Part shown: positions 40,451 through 51,037 of the stretch, one piece after another
Layout of the letters: every line of letters starts with the position of its first letter
Numbering within the stretch: the first letter of the stretch is position 1
Assembly (NCBI RefSeq): GCF_006715395.1
Contig: NZ_VFNC01000001.1
Location: forward strand, 3,100,001-3,164,000
DNA: 64,000 nt
Reading direction: 5' to 3'
Source of the DNA: Streptomyces sp. SLBN-31
GTDB taxonomy: Bacteria > Actinomycetota > Actinomycetes > Streptomycetales > Streptomycetaceae
The notes under the pieces: model-generated
Database searches by the model: none
Told to the model about the DNA's origin: nothing
What the model saw: the letters and a program-made list of their open reading frames with translations, nothing else
Position numbers and translations under genes: made by a program

Positions 40451-42036
40451 CGACCGGCGCCGGCGTCGTGGACCGGTTCAGTCTCCAACTGACCTTCCTG
40501 CTCTTCCTGTCCGTGGTCGTGGTCACCCTGTTCACAGCGCTGCTGCTCGCCCCGCAGCGCGACGAGATCAGCGAGTTCTACCTCGGCAACCGCGAGATGA
40601 CCCCGCTGCGCAACGGACTGGCGATGTGCGGCGACTACATCTCCGCCGCCACCCTGCTGGGCAGCACCGGCCTGGTCGCCCTGACCGGCTACGACGGCCT
40701 CCTCTACCTGTGCGGCACCGCCGTCGCCTGGATGACGGTCCTGCTGCTGATCGCCGAACCCCTGCACAACGCGGGCAGGTTCACCCTCGGCGACACCCTG
40801 ACGCTGCGTCTGTCGCAGGGACAGCGTTCGGTCCGCCTCGCCCTGTCCCTGTGCACCCTGGCCGTCACCACCCTCTACCTCGTGGCCCAACTGGTCGGCA
40901 GCGTCGCTCTGTTGACCCAGTTCACCGGCGAACCCAGCGCGGCCACGCGCACCCTGTGCGTGGTGGTGATCGGCACCATCGTGATCGTGTACGCCGCGAT
41001 CGGGGGCATGCCAGGAGCGACGTTCATCCAGATCGTGAAGGCGGTCATGCTCATCTCCGGGATCGCGGTGACCGCGGTGATGGTGCTGAACCGCTTCCAC
41101 TGGAACCTCGACGCGCTGCTCGGCTCGGCCGCCGACAACAGCGGCCTCGGCACCCGCTACCTGGAACCGGGCCTGCGCTACGGCGCCAGCACCGCCAGCA
41201 AGCTGGACTTCTTCAGCCTGCAGCTCGCCATCGTGTTCGGCCTGGCCGCCCTCCCGCACGTCATGATGCGGCTGCTCGCCCCGCGCACCACCCGGGTCCT
41301 GCGCTCCTCGGTGGTCTGGGCGATGGGCCTGGTGGGCTTCGTCTGCCTCGCGGCCGGCATCCTCGGCCTGGGCGCCACGGCCGTCGTGGGCCGCGCCACC
41401 ATCGAGCAGACGGACCACAAGGGCGACTCGGCCGTACTGCTCCTGGCGCACCAGCTCGGCGGCGGAGTCCTGACGGCCCTGCTGTCCTGCCTGGCCTTCG
41501 TCACCCTCCTCGCCGTCGCCTCCGGGCTCACCCTCGCCGCGGCCTCCTCCCTCGCCCACGACCTCTGGGGCGAGGTCATCCGCAAGGGCAGGGCGGAGCA
41601 GACCGAGGAACTCGTCGTCGCCCGCCTCGCCGCCGTCGTCATCGGCGTTTTCGGCATGCTGCTGGCCCTGGTGTCCTGGGGCGCCAACACGGCGACGCTG
41701 GCCTTCCTCGCCTTCGCCATCGCCGCGTCCGCCATCCTCCCCACCCTCGTCTACACCCTGTTCTGGCGGCGCTTCAACGCGACCGGCGCCCTGCTCAGCC
41801 TCTGCGGCGGCCTGCTGTGCTCGGTGCTCCTCGTCGTCTTCTCCCCGGTCGTCTCCTCGACCCCGGCCTCCTTCTACCCGGACGTCGACTTCGCCTGGTT
41901 CCCGCTGCAGAACCCGGGCATCGTCTCGATCCCGGCCGGCTTCCTCCTCGGCTGGCTCGGTACGGTCACGGCGCGCCACGAAGCGCCCGACACCTACGAC
42001 GAGTTCCAGGTGAAGGCGCTGGTCGGCGCCGAGTGA
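40444..42036 (+). CDS. Sodium:solute symporter (SSS family, ActP/MctC-like)
   Basis: 530 residues with about 13 membrane segments. Typical SSS features are EFYLGNREMTPLRNGLAMCGDYISAATLLGSTGLVALTGYDG and AAIGGMPGATFIQIVKAVML, as in acetate permease ActP and corynebacterial MctC. The expected substrates are short monocarboxylates such as acetate, pyruvate or propionate, taken up with Na+ or H+. Coupled to the DUF485 gene by a 7-bp overlap and followed by a strong terminator. No acetate-metabolism gene is adjacent. Confidence 0.9.
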   Translation: MVTTGAGVVDRFSLQLTFLLFLSVVVVTLFTALLLAPQRDEISEFYLGNREMTPLRNGLAMCGDYISAATLLGSTGLVALTGYDGLLYLCGTAVAWMTVLLLIAEPLHNAGRFTLGDTLTLRLSQGQRSVRLALSLCTLAVTTLYLVAQLVGSVALLTQFTGEPSAATRTLCVVVIGTIVIVYAAIGGMPGATFIQIVKAVMLISGIAVTAVMVLNRFHWNLDALLGSAADNSGLGTRYLEPGLRYGASTASKLDFFSLQLAIVFGLAALPHVMMRLLAPRTTRVLRSSVVWAMGLVGFVCLAAGILGLGATAVVGRATIEQTDHKGDSAVLLLAHQLGGGVLTALLSCLAFVTLLAVASGLTLAAASSLAHDLWGEVIRKGRAEQTEELVVARLAAVVIGVFGMLLALVSWGANTATLAFLAFAIAASAILPTLVYTLFWRRFNATGALLSLCGGLLCSVLLVVFSPVVSSTPASFYPDVDFAWFPLQNPGIVSIPAGFLLGWLGTVTARHEAPDTYDEFQVKALVGAE

Positions 42037-42050
42037 CGGGCCCGCGCGAG

Positions 42051-42084
42051 CGTGCCCCGCACCGGACCTCCGGTGCGGGGCACG
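42051..42084 (+). terminator. Strong hairpin terminator after the symporter
   Basis: A perfect 16-bp stem, CGTGCCCCGCACCGGA (42051-42066) and TCCGGTGCGGGGCACG (42069-42084), with a two-base nominal loop, 15 bp past the symporter stop. It separates the symporter operon from the kinase gene, whose start codon is 33 bp beyond. Confidence 0.88.
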
Positions 42085-42116
42085 GGTTGTCCGAGGCGTC
42101 CCTTAAGCTCCTCGCC

Positions 42117-43709
42117 ATGAACGACGGGGACAGCGGCAGACGCATCGTCGACGACCGCTTCGAGTTGCAGACCAGGCTCGGTGGCGGCGGCATGGGCACG
42201 GTCTGGCGCGCCCGCGACCTGCTGCTGCACCGCGCCGTGGCCGTCAAGGAGGTCCGCCCCGCGGACCCCGACCTCGCCGAGTACGACCCGGACAGCGCGC
42301 GGATGCTCCGCGACCGGGTGCTGCGCGAGGCCCGCGCCCTGGCCAGGGTCCAGCACCCGAACGTCGTGACGATCCACCACATCGTCGACGGCGGACCGGG
42401 CACCTATCCGTGGATCGTCATGGAACTCGTCGAGGGCGGCTCGCTCGCCGACCGGCTGGCCCGCGGGCCCATGGCACCCGCCGAGGCCGCTCGCATCGGC
42501 CGCGGGGTGCTCGACGCCCTGCGCGCCGCGCACGCCGCGGGCGTCCAGCACCGCGACGTCAAGCCCGCCAACGTGCTGCTGCGCACGGACGGCCGCCCCG
42601 TGCTCACGGACTTCGGGATCGCCGCCGTCCGCGAGGCCACCGCCCTGACCGCGACCGGCTCGATCATCGGCACCCCCGACTACATGGCACCGGAACGGGT
42701 GACGGGCGGCGACGGCGGCCCCGCGGCGGACCTGTGGTCGCTGGCGATGATGCTGTACGTGGCCGTCGAGGGCCACCACCCGCTGCGGCGCGGCACGACC
42801 CTGGCCACGCTGGCCGCCGTACTCCACGAAGAGGTACCGCCGCCCAAGCAGGCCGGGTCGCTGACGCACGTACTCGAACGCGTGCTGGTGCGGGACCCCG
42901 CGGCGCGGCCGGGCGCCGAGGCGATCGACGCCCTGCTCGCCTCGGCCGCGCAGGACCCCGGCGGTCCCGGCACGACGTCCTACCCGCTCGCGCCTCCGCG
43001 ACCGCCGTCGACGCCGCTGTCGTCCGAGACCGTCGTCGCCCGCCCCGGACGCCCGCGCCGTGCGGTGATCGCCTCCGTCGCGGCCGGCGCCGTGCTGGTG
43101 GGCGGGGTGACCTGGCTGGCCCTGTCCGGCGGCGACAAGGGCGACGGCCCGTCGGGGTCCGCGGGACCGGGCGGGCATACGACGGCGTCGCACAGCCCGA
43201 CGCCCACGAAACCGTCGGCCTCGGCGGCGCCCGGCGGGGCGTCGAAGCTCGCGACCGGCATGCTCACGCCCACCGCCATCCGAAAAGCACTGAAGGCCAT
43301 CGAGGACGAGACCGGCAGGAACACCTTCGGCGACTTCAAGGTCTACCCCCAGTACGTGTCGGCGGAGGCGATGGTCCCGGGCAGCCGGACACGCTACGAC
43401 ACCTACACCTATCGCCCGGCGAGCGGAGTCGAGAAGGGCATCATCAAGGGCACGCTGACAAGCGGCGACACCCCGGTGAGCCGGAAGAACTACAACTGGG
43501 ACGCCGTGCCCGGCCTGCTCGCAGTCGCCGAGAAGAAACTCCATGTCGACAAGCCGACACTCACCTACCTTTTGACGCAGATCCCGGGAAGCATCTTCGA
43601 CGAGCCTGCCTCGATCCGGGTCTACCTCACCAACGACTACGGCGAGACCGGCTACCTGGAGGCCACCCCGCAGGGCAAGGTCACGAAGCTGTACCCGGCC
43701 GACGCGTGA
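42117..43709 (+). CDS. Transmembrane serine/threonine protein kinase with ectodomain
   Basis: 530 residues. Hanks-type kinase domain at about 15-275 with the glycine loop LGGGGMGTVW, K44 (VAVKEV), catalytic D147 (QHRDVKPANV), DFG D165 and the APE loop (YMAPERV). A Pro-rich juxtamembrane segment leads to a single membrane helix at about 315-336, a Ser/Thr/Pro linker, and an extracellular domain of about 150 residues (360-530) unlike PASTA. The ectodomain presumably senses an external signal. The start lies just after the symporter terminator, so the gene has its own, short promoter region. Confidence 0.9.
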   Translation: MNDGDSGRRIVDDRFELQTRLGGGGMGTVWRARDLLLHRAVAVKEVRPADPDLAEYDPDSARMLRDRVLREARALARVQHPNVVTIHHIVDGGPGTYPWIVMELVEGGSLADRLARGPMAPAEAARIGRGVLDALRAAHAAGVQHRDVKPANVLLRTDGRPVLTDFGIAAVREATALTATGSIIGTPDYMAPERVTGGDGGPAADLWSLAMMLYVAVEGHHPLRRGTTLATLAAVLHEEVPPPKQAGSLTHVLERVLVRDPAARPGAEAIDALLASAAQDPGGPGTTSYPLAPPRPPSTPLSSETVVARPGRPRRAVIASVAAGAVLVGGVTWLALSGGDKGDGPSGSAGPGGHTTASHSPTPTKPSASAAPGGASKLATGMLTPTAIRKALKAIEDETGRNTFGDFKVYPQYVSAEAMVPGSRTRYDTYTYRPASGVEKGIIKGTLTSGDTPVSRKNYNWDAVPGLLAVAEKKLHVDKPTLTYLLTQIPGSIFDEPASIRVYLTNDYGETGYLEATPQGKVTKLYPADA

Positions 43710-43818
43710 CGGCCGGAGGAGTGCCGTTCGGCCGGATGCAGCAGCACCGCAGGGCGCGGGTCCGGACGAGCGGCAAGGCTGGGTCCGCACCGCAGTCCCG
43801 CCCCCGCCTGGAGCGCCC

Positions 43819-44994
43819 ATGCCCCGCCGCTTCACCGTCCGTTCCCGACTACTGATCTCCGGCTGCCTCGCGCTCTGCGTCACGGCCCTCGGCCCGGCCG
43901 CGACCGGCACCGCAGCGACCCCCGCCCCGCACCACGACGATCTGTGGCGCCAGGCCGAGCAGCTCACGCACGAGCCCGGCGGACCGCCCGGCGTCATCGC
44001 CGTACTGCGCCGGGACCGCGAGACCCGCGTCGTCCGCGCGGGCGTCGCCGACCTCGCCACCGGCCGCCGCCCGACCTCCGACGACCACATGCGCATCGCC
44101 AGCACGGCGAAGGCCTTCAGCGGCGCGGTCGCGCTGACCCTGGTCGACCAGCACGCCCTGCGGCTGGACGACACCATCGGCAAGCGGCTTCCCCAACTCC
44201 CGCGTGCCTGGGCCTCAGTGACTTTGCGTCAGTTGCTCGCCCACACCAGTGGTCTGCCGGACTACACCACCTCGCCCGTGTTCCGCAGTATCCTCGCGGC
44301 CGATCCCCACCACCAGTTCGACTCCCGGCGGCTGCTCGACTTCGTCGCCGACCGGCCCCTGGAGTTCCCCCCGGGAAGCCGCTACCACTACTCCAACTCC
44401 GACAACATCGCCGTCGCCCTCATGGCGGAGGCCGCCACCGGCACCCCGTACGAACAGCTTCTGCGCGACCTCGTCTACCGCCCGCTGCACCTGCGCCACA
44501 CGAGCCTGCCCCAGGGCTACCGCATCCCCGAGCCCTATCTGCACGGCTACGACGTGACCCCGCCCGCGCCCCCGCAGGACGTCAGCGAACTCCTCGGCGC
44601 CTCGGGCTCCTGGGCGTCGGGAGGCATCATCTCCACCCCCGCCGACATGACCCGCTTCATCCGCGGCTACGCGGGCGGGCGCCTGTACGGTCCGGACGTC
44701 GTACGGCAGCAACGGCACTGGATCGCCGGCGCCTCCGAGCCCGCCGGTCCCGGGAGCAACTCCGCCGGACTGGCCCTGTTCCGCTACACCACCCGGTGCG
44801 GTGTCGTCCTCGGGCACACCGGTAACTTCCCCGGCTACACCCAGCTCATCGCCGCGACCCCGGACGGCCGCCGCTCCCTGACCTTCTCCGTCACCACCCA
44901 GATCAACGAGGCGCTGAAGCCGGACCTGTTGCGGCGGCTGCGCGCCGTTCAGGAGAACTTCGTCTGCGCGCTGCTCGGCCGGCCCGGGCACTGA
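43819..44994 (+). CDS. Secreted serine beta-lactamase-like hydrolase/D,D-peptidase
   Basis: 391 residues. Sec signal peptide (residues 1-33) followed by a class C beta-lactamase/DD-peptidase fold: S95-T-A-K98 nucleophile motif (MRIASTAKAF), YSN motif in YHYSNSDNIAVAL, and the third box as HTG in LGHTGNFPGY. It resembles the Streptomyces R61 DD-carboxypeptidase and esterase EstB groups; whether it acts on peptidoglycan peptides or small esters cannot be decided. Same strand as the kinase gene, 109 bp downstream. Confidence 0.88.
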   Translation: MPRRFTVRSRLLISGCLALCVTALGPAATGTAATPAPHHDDLWRQAEQLTHEPGGPPGVIAVLRRDRETRVVRAGVADLATGRRPTSDDHMRIASTAKAFSGAVALTLVDQHALRLDDTIGKRLPQLPRAWASVTLRQLLAHTSGLPDYTTSPVFRSILAADPHHQFDSRRLLDFVADRPLEFPPGSRYHYSNSDNIAVALMAEAATGTPYEQLLRDLVYRPLHLRHTSLPQGYRIPEPYLHGYDVTPPAPPQDVSELLGASGSWASGGIISTPADMTRFIRGYAGGRLYGPDVVRQQRHWIAGASEPAGPGSNSAGLALFRYTTRCGVVLGHTGNFPGYTQLIAATPDGRRSLTFSVTTQINEALKPDLLRRLRAVQENFVCALLGRPGH

Positions 44995-45075
44995 CCCGCT
45001 CTCGCTGCGTGCCGCCCCGGCGAGGGAAGATGGGGCGGCAAGCAGTTTGGACAACCGATGTGGAGGAGCGGGCAC

Positions 45076-46716
<1,641 letters not shown>

Positions 46717-46853
46717 CCCGGCGTCCTTGTACCGGGGGCGGACCGACGCGAGGCCGTCGGGCCGCCCCCGCTTGTCGCTGTCATCCGCTTAAATATGAAT
46801 TCGGGGGTTCTGCCCTGAAGGGGCCACGGCCCACGCCCCCGCCGGAGTGATCG

Positions 46854-47684
46854 ATGTCCACCATGCGCGACGCGGAGGACGGCGACGAACTGCTCGCCCG
46901 CCTCGGTTCGCTGACCGCCCAGGCGCGCGAGCTCGCCGAGGTGCAGCGTTCCCGCGTCGAGCTGGCCATCGCCCTCCAGCGCGGCATGCTGCCCCGGGAC
47001 CTGCCCATCGCCCGCGGTTTCCAACTGGCCGTCCGCTACGCCCCCGCCTACCACGGCCTCAACGTGGGCGGCGACTGGTACGACGTCTTCACCCTGCCCG
47101 ACGGGCACATCGGCCTGTCCATCGGCGACGTCCAGGGCCACAACATCGAGGCGGCCGCCTTCATGGGGCAGGTCCGGGTCGGACTGCGCGCCCTCGCCTC
47201 CGTGACCAGCGAGCCAGGAGAGCTGCTGTCCCGGACCAACGACCTGCTGCTGTCCCTCGGCACCGACCTCTTCGCCACCTGCACCTTCATGCGCCTCGAC
47301 CCGTCCACCGGGGTCCTGGAGAGCGCCCGGGCCGGGCACATCCCGCACATCTGGGCCACCGCCGACGGACGGTCCGGCATCGCCGACGGCGAGGGCGGCC
47401 CGCCGCTGGGCATCGTGGCGGGCGTCGACTTCCCGGTCACCCGGTCGCGGCTCACCACCGGCGGCGTCTTCGTCCTGCTCACGGACGGCGTGGTCGAGGG
47501 ACCCTCCCTGAGCGTCGACGACGGCCTCGAGCAGGTGGTCCGCCTCGCCGGCATGGCCGCGGTCGCCGGCATGGAGGCGGGCGCACTCGCCGCCGCGGTG
47601 ATGAAGGTCGCCGAACGGGTGGGACACGAGGACGACGCGGCGGTCCTGGTGGTCGGCCACGACGGAGTCGCGACGCGACCATAG
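46854..47684 (+). CDS. Stand-alone PP2C/SpoIIE phosphatase
   Basis: 276 residues. A short N-terminal helix (ELLARLGSLTAQARELAEVQRSRVELAIALQRGMLP) leads directly to a complete SpoIIE domain with GGDWYDVF, GDVQGHN and the terminal DDAAVLVV. There is no sensor or membrane part. ATG 46854 has GGAG 6 nt upstream. The following MASE1 sensor gene begins 57 bp downstream on the same strand and may supply the missing sensory input. Confidence 0.88.
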   Translation: MSTMRDAEDGDELLARLGSLTAQARELAEVQRSRVELAIALQRGMLPRDLPIARGFQLAVRYAPAYHGLNVGGDWYDVFTLPDGHIGLSIGDVQGHNIEAAAFMGQVRVGLRALASVTSEPGELLSRTNDLLLSLGTDLFATCTFMRLDPSTGVLESARAGHIPHIWATADGRSGIADGEGGPPLGIVAGVDFPVTRSRLTTGGVFVLLTDGVVEGPSLSVDDGLEQVVRLAGMAAVAGMEAGALAAAVMKVAERVGHEDDAAVLVVGHDGVATRP

Positions 47685-47741
47685 GCGCCCTCGGGCGGGC
47701 GGGGAACATCGCTCGCCTCGCACAGGCGGCTCGGTCGGTGT

Positions 47742-48773
47742 GTGATGGCAGGTGTGGTGGGAAACGAGGATCTGCGCCGAGCGGCCGGCCACGCCCTCCT
47801 GCTGACGGCCGTCGCCGCCTGTTACTTCGCCGCCGGACGGCTGGGCCTGATGCGGCAGCTGGTGGTGGACGGCGCCGTGGTCACGCCCGTCTGGCCGCCC
47901 ACCGGCGTCGCGGTCGCCTGCCTGCTGCTGTTCGGGATGCGCGCCTGGCCCGGCATCGCACTGGGCGCCCTGCTGGTCGTCATGTCGATCACCTCGATCC
48001 AGCCGACCGTCATCGGCACCCTGGTGGGCAATACCGCCGCCCCCGTGTGCGCCTACTACCTGCTGTGCCGGGTGGGCTTCCGCACGGACCTCGCCCGACT
48101 GCGGGACGGCTTCGCCCTGGTGTTCCTCGGGGCCCTGACCGCCATGCTGGTCAGCGCGACGGCCGGCGCCGGCCTGCTGGTCCTCACCGGCAAGCTCGCC
48201 TCCGGCAGCTTCTGGCTCGTCTGGGCGACCTGGTACGCCGGCGATGCCATGGGCGTCCTGATCGTCGCCCCCGTCCTGCTCGTGCTGTGGCGGGCGCGCC
48301 GGCTGCCGCACACGCCCCGCTGGAAGGAGGCCGTGGGCCTGGCCCTCGTCGCCGGCGGCCTCATCCCCTTCGCCACCCGGAGCGACGTCAGCCTGCTGTT
48401 CCTCGTCTACCCGCTGGTGATCTGGGCCGCGCTGCGCTTCCAGCTGGCCGGCGGCATGCTGTGCGCCGCCCTGGCCTCCGTCATGGCCACGCTGGCCGCC
48501 ACGGACCAGGTCGGGCCCTTCGCCCGGATGAGTCGCATCGAAGTGATGATCAAGCTCCAGGCCTTCAACGGCGCGATAGCCCTGACCGCCCTCCTGCTGT
48601 CGGCGGTGATCACCGAACAGCTCCACACCAGGCGCTCGGTGGAACAGGCCTGCAGGGAACTGGTCGAGGTTCTGGAACACCTCACCGCCGGCGAGTCCCT
48701 GCAGGGCCGCTCGCCTCTGGACGCGGGCGACCAGGGCTCACGCGAGGAGAGGGATCAGTCCCACAGCGGATAG
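47742..48773 (+). CDS. MASE1-domain membrane sensor without output domain
   Basis: 343 residues. Eight or so membrane segments with MASE1 signatures: FAAGRLGLMRQLVVDGAVVTPVWPPTGVAVACLLL and FWLVWATWYAGDAMGVLIVAPVLL. MASE1 is normally the N-terminal sensor of kinases and cyclases; here the cytoplasmic tail is only about 60 polar residues, so no enzymatic output exists. GTG 47742 or ATG 47745 is the start. Its closeness to the sensorless PP2C suggests a split receptor. The 3' end overlaps the convergent secreted-protein gene by 19 bp. Confidence 0.85.
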   Translation: MMAGVVGNEDLRRAAGHALLLTAVAACYFAAGRLGLMRQLVVDGAVVTPVWPPTGVAVACLLLFGMRAWPGIALGALLVVMSITSIQPTVIGTLVGNTAAPVCAYYLLCRVGFRTDLARLRDGFALVFLGALTAMLVSATAGAGLLVLTGKLASGSFWLVWATWYAGDAMGVLIVAPVLLVLWRARRLPHTPRWKEAVGLALVAGGLIPFATRSDVSLLFLVYPLVIWAALRFQLAGGMLCAALASVMATLAATDQVGPFARMSRIEVMIKLQAFNGAIALTALLLSAVITEQLHTRRSVEQACRELVEVLEHLTAGESLQGRSPLDAGDQGSREERDQSHSG

Positions 48774-49222
48774 ACCACCGTCCGCGGGAAGGAGCGCGGC
48801 CGGTCGGTGTCGTAGACGAGGGTCATCCGCGTGTAGTGCCGCAGCCGCGGGTGCTTCTTCCACGGCTGCGCGTGGTCCAGCCGTACGACGACGGGGTAGG
48901 CGTGGAACCGGCCGGCCGCGCAGTACGGCTTGCAGTCGTTGACCCAGTTCACGCCCTGCGCCTTCGCCGCGTTCCGGCCCCACGTCGTCCAACGCAGCGA
49001 CGCCAGGCGGCTGTTGCCGTCCCCGCAGGCGAGCATGAAGTCCGCCGGGCGGACCCGGGCGTGCCAGAAGCAGTCGACGAGCACCGGACCGGTCGCCGGC
49101 CGTGCGGCCTGCGCGGCGGCTACGGACGCGGCCCGGGCCGCCGAGGGAGGTGCCGTTGCCGCCGCCGTGAGCGACGCGGCGAAACACAGGGCGACCGCCG
49201 TACTGATTACCTGTCCGCGCAT
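48755..49222 (-). CDS. Small secreted protein of unknown function
   Basis: 155 residues. Sec signal peptide (about 1-30, ending in ARA) and a mature domain with four cysteines in DCFWHARVRPADFMLACGDGN and NDCKPYCAAG, probably forming two disulfides. It contains many aromatic and basic residues (LDHAQPWKKHPRLRHYTRMTLVY). It resembles other exported Streptomyces proteins with a DC-x-W...ADF...CGDG pattern, none with a known function to my knowledge. Convergent overlap with the MASE1 gene. Confidence 0.78.
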   Translation of the reverse strand: MRGQVISTAVALCFAASLTAAATAPPSAARAASVAAAQAARPATGPVLVDCFWHARVRPADFMLACGDGNSRLASLRWTTWGRNAAKAQGVNWVNDCKPYCAAGRFHAYPVVVRLDHAQPWKKHPRLRHYTRMTLVYDTDRPRSFPRTVVYPLWD

Positions 49223-49336
49223 GACCGCTCCCGAGCGCGAGCCACCATCGTCCGTCCCCGATTCGACGCTACGGCCGGGCGCGCGGATCCACCACTCGGG
49301 CGGAGCAACGCGCCGTCGGCGGTCTTCCGCCCGCCG

Positions 49337-49723
49337 TCAGACACGGCCGCTCGTGGACACCGGCGGGGGACTCGTGGGCACCGGCGGGGGAGAGGTGTCG
49401 GCCTGCCGCAGCTCGGCCAGGAGTTCGTTCTGCCCGGCCAGCAGCTCGGTCAGGATCCGGCGGGCCGCGCGCAGCAGTTCGGCGACGTCACCGCCCGCGA
49501 GGGCGTAGGTGACGGTGGAGCCCTCCCGGATGGACACCACGATCCCGGAGCGGCGCAGCACGGCCAGTTGCTGCGAGAGGCTGGACGGTTCGATCTCGAT
49601 GTCGGCCAGCAGGTCCCGCACCGGGACCGGACCGTGCTGGAGCAGTTCCAGGACCCGGATGCGCACGGGATGCCCGAGCATGCGGAAGAAATCCGCCTTG
49701 GCCTGGTAGAGGGGGACCTGCAT
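49337..49723 (-). CDS. ArsR-family transcriptional regulator
   Basis: 128 residues. Winged helix at about 10-80 (FFRMLGHPVRIRVLELLQHG, PSSLSQQLAVLRRSGIVVSIREGSTVTYAL), then an amphipathic helix and a repetitive PPPVPTSPPPVST tail. No typical metal-binding cysteine pairs, so it is probably not a metal sensor. Similar regulators often accompany SulP-type anion transporters; none is next to it here. ATG 49723 has GGGAGAGAG upstream. A perfect dyad at 49867 may be its operator. Confidence 0.85.
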   Translation of the reverse strand: MQVPLYQAKADFFRMLGHPVRIRVLELLQHGPVPVRDLLADIEIEPSSLSQQLAVLRRSGIVVSIREGSTVTYALAGGDVAELLRAARRILTELLAGQNELLAELRQADTSPPPVPTSPPPVSTSGRV

Positions 49724-49866
49724 CAGTGCTCTCTCCCTGCCGGGTCGGGTGCGGTTGCCATGGAGCGGCGGCCCCGAGGGCGCCGCCGCGGCTGCCCTTC
49801 GGAACCGATCCTGGCCGCCCGGGGCCGTGCGCAGGCACGAATTGGGATCATGCTGATGTGGTGAGT

Positions 49867-49880
49867 TGAAGAAGTCTTCA
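49867..49880. promoter_or_regulatory. Perfect dyad TGAAGA-AG-TCTTCA
   Basis: A perfect 6-bp inverted repeat with a 2-nt centre, 144 bp upstream of the ArsR start and 37 bp past the stop of the roadblock gene. The AT-rich dyad fits an ArsR-type operator; because of its position it could alternatively act as a weak terminator for the roadblock gene. Confidence 0.5.
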
Positions 49881-49917
49881 CATCATGGGCGCACGACACC
49901 CGGACGCCGGAGGACCT

Positions 49918-50292
49918 TTAGACCTCGAGCTGTTCCTCGACGCGCTTGAGCTGGTGGCGGGCCATCGCCAGGTTGGAGCGCTCCTTGTCGAGTACGAGGT
50001 ACAGGAACAGGCCGTTGCCGTTGCGGCCGGCGACCAGCCGGATCAGGTGGTACTGCCGGTCGAGCGTGATCAGGATGTCCTCGATCCCGCTCTTGAGCCC
50101 CAACTGCTCCATCGTGCGCACCTTGGCCCGGATCACATCGGTGTTGCCGGCCGCCGCGACCGTCAGGTCGAGGTCCTTGCTGCCGCCCAGTGTGCCCAGG
50201 GCCATTCCGCTGGTGTAGTCGACGACCGCGGCCCCCACCGATCCCTCGACCCCGGCCATCATTTCCTTCAGTGACACTTCCACGCCCGCCAT
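49918..50292 (-). CDS. Roadblock/LC7-domain protein
   Basis: 124 residues from ATG 50292, with AAGGGG 8 nt upstream (a GTG three codons earlier is possible). The roadblock/LC7 fold is evident: a helix ([28 protein letters not shown]), [21 protein letters not shown], then [11 protein letters not shown] and [27 protein letters not shown]. In Streptomyces such proteins usually sit in conservon operons with a HATPase sensor, DUF742 and a small GTPase; here it is alone. Possibly a GTPase regulator acting in trans. Confidence 0.85.
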   Translation of the reverse strand: MAGVEVSLKEMMAGVEGSVGAAVVDYTSGMALGTLGGSKDLDLTVAAAGNTDVIRAKVRTMEQLGLKSGIEDILITLDRQYHLIRLVAGRNGNGLFLYLVLDKERSNLAMARHQLKRVEEQLEV

Positions 50293-50599
50293 GGCGCCCA
50301 CCCCTTCGCAATGCGTTGTCGGCTGTGACGGACCGACGGCCCGCCCGGTCCTCGGAAGGTAGGCGCGGAGCCGGGGCGCGGGACGCGAGTCTCCGGGACT
50401 GACGGATGATGGACGGGAAACGACGCCGGAAGACCGTTCGGACAGCGGTAACTGGCGTACCGGGGAGACAACTTGTCGTCCGGCACCCGAGTCGGGGCAT
50501 CCCGTCCGCCCTCGCCGGCCGATGCCGAGGCCGTGGGTTCAACCTCCTCAAAAGGGGCACGCGTCGTGTGCTGCGCCACGATCGCGGAGGTGATGAACG
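50293..50599. other. Intergenic stretch, no gene seen
   Basis: 307 bp between the divergent roadblock and SRPBCC-like genes. It should contain both promoters. Open frames across it have no homology-like features, and no clear palindrome or terminator was noticed. Confidence 0.5.
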
Positions 50600-51013
50600 A
50601 TGACCGAGTACGAACGCTCCCGCACGATGCCCGCCCTGCCGGAGCACGTCTTCGACCAGGCGGCCAACGTCGACCAGCTGGACAGCTGGCTGCCGGGCGA
50701 GCTGCACGTGCGCCCCGACGACCCGCCGGCGGTCACCGTCCACGAGGACGGCACGGACCACGACACACCCGCGCTCCTGCGGCAGCGCCGCGACCAGATG
50801 CGCCTGGAGTGGGGCACCCGGGAGGACGGCGGCTACGCCGGCTGGCTCCAGGTCGCCGGCCTGGACACCGGCACCAGCGAGGTGACCGTGCACCTGTCCT
50901 TCTTCGAGGACGCCCACGACCCGGGGGAGGCGGCGGCGTGCGAGGCCCTCGACCACAGCCTGGAGCGGCTGGAGGAGCAGGTGCGTCTGCGGGTCGACAA
51001 CGCCGCCGGGTGA
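50600..51013 (+). CDS. Small SRPBCC-like (polyketide cyclase/START-like) protein
   Basis: 137 residues. The beginning, MTEYERSRTMPALPEHVFDQAANVDQLDSWLPG, has the helix-grip start of SRPBCC proteins. The rest alternates short strands (HVRPD, AVTVHED, MRLEWGTRE, AGWLQVAG, TSEVTVHLSFF) and ends in a long amphipathic helix (ALDHSLERLEEQVRL). Such proteins bind hydrophobic ligands or act as stress proteins. ATG 50600 has CGGAGGTGAT about 8 nt upstream. It converges on the HAD-EEP gene. Confidence 0.7.
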   Translation: MTEYERSRTMPALPEHVFDQAANVDQLDSWLPGELHVRPDDPPAVTVHEDGTDHDTPALLRQRRDQMRLEWGTREDGGYAGWLQVAGLDTGTSEVTVHLSFFEDAHDPGEAAACEALDHSLERLEEQVRLRVDNAAG

Positions 51014-51037
51014 CGGCGTCCGGGCGCTCGGCCCCGG

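Noticed and set aside
40626..42100. Long plus-strand frame overlapping the symporter gene in another phase
   Set aside because: Arg/Pro/His-rich translation. Only the downstream part of this frame, from 42117, is real (the kinase).
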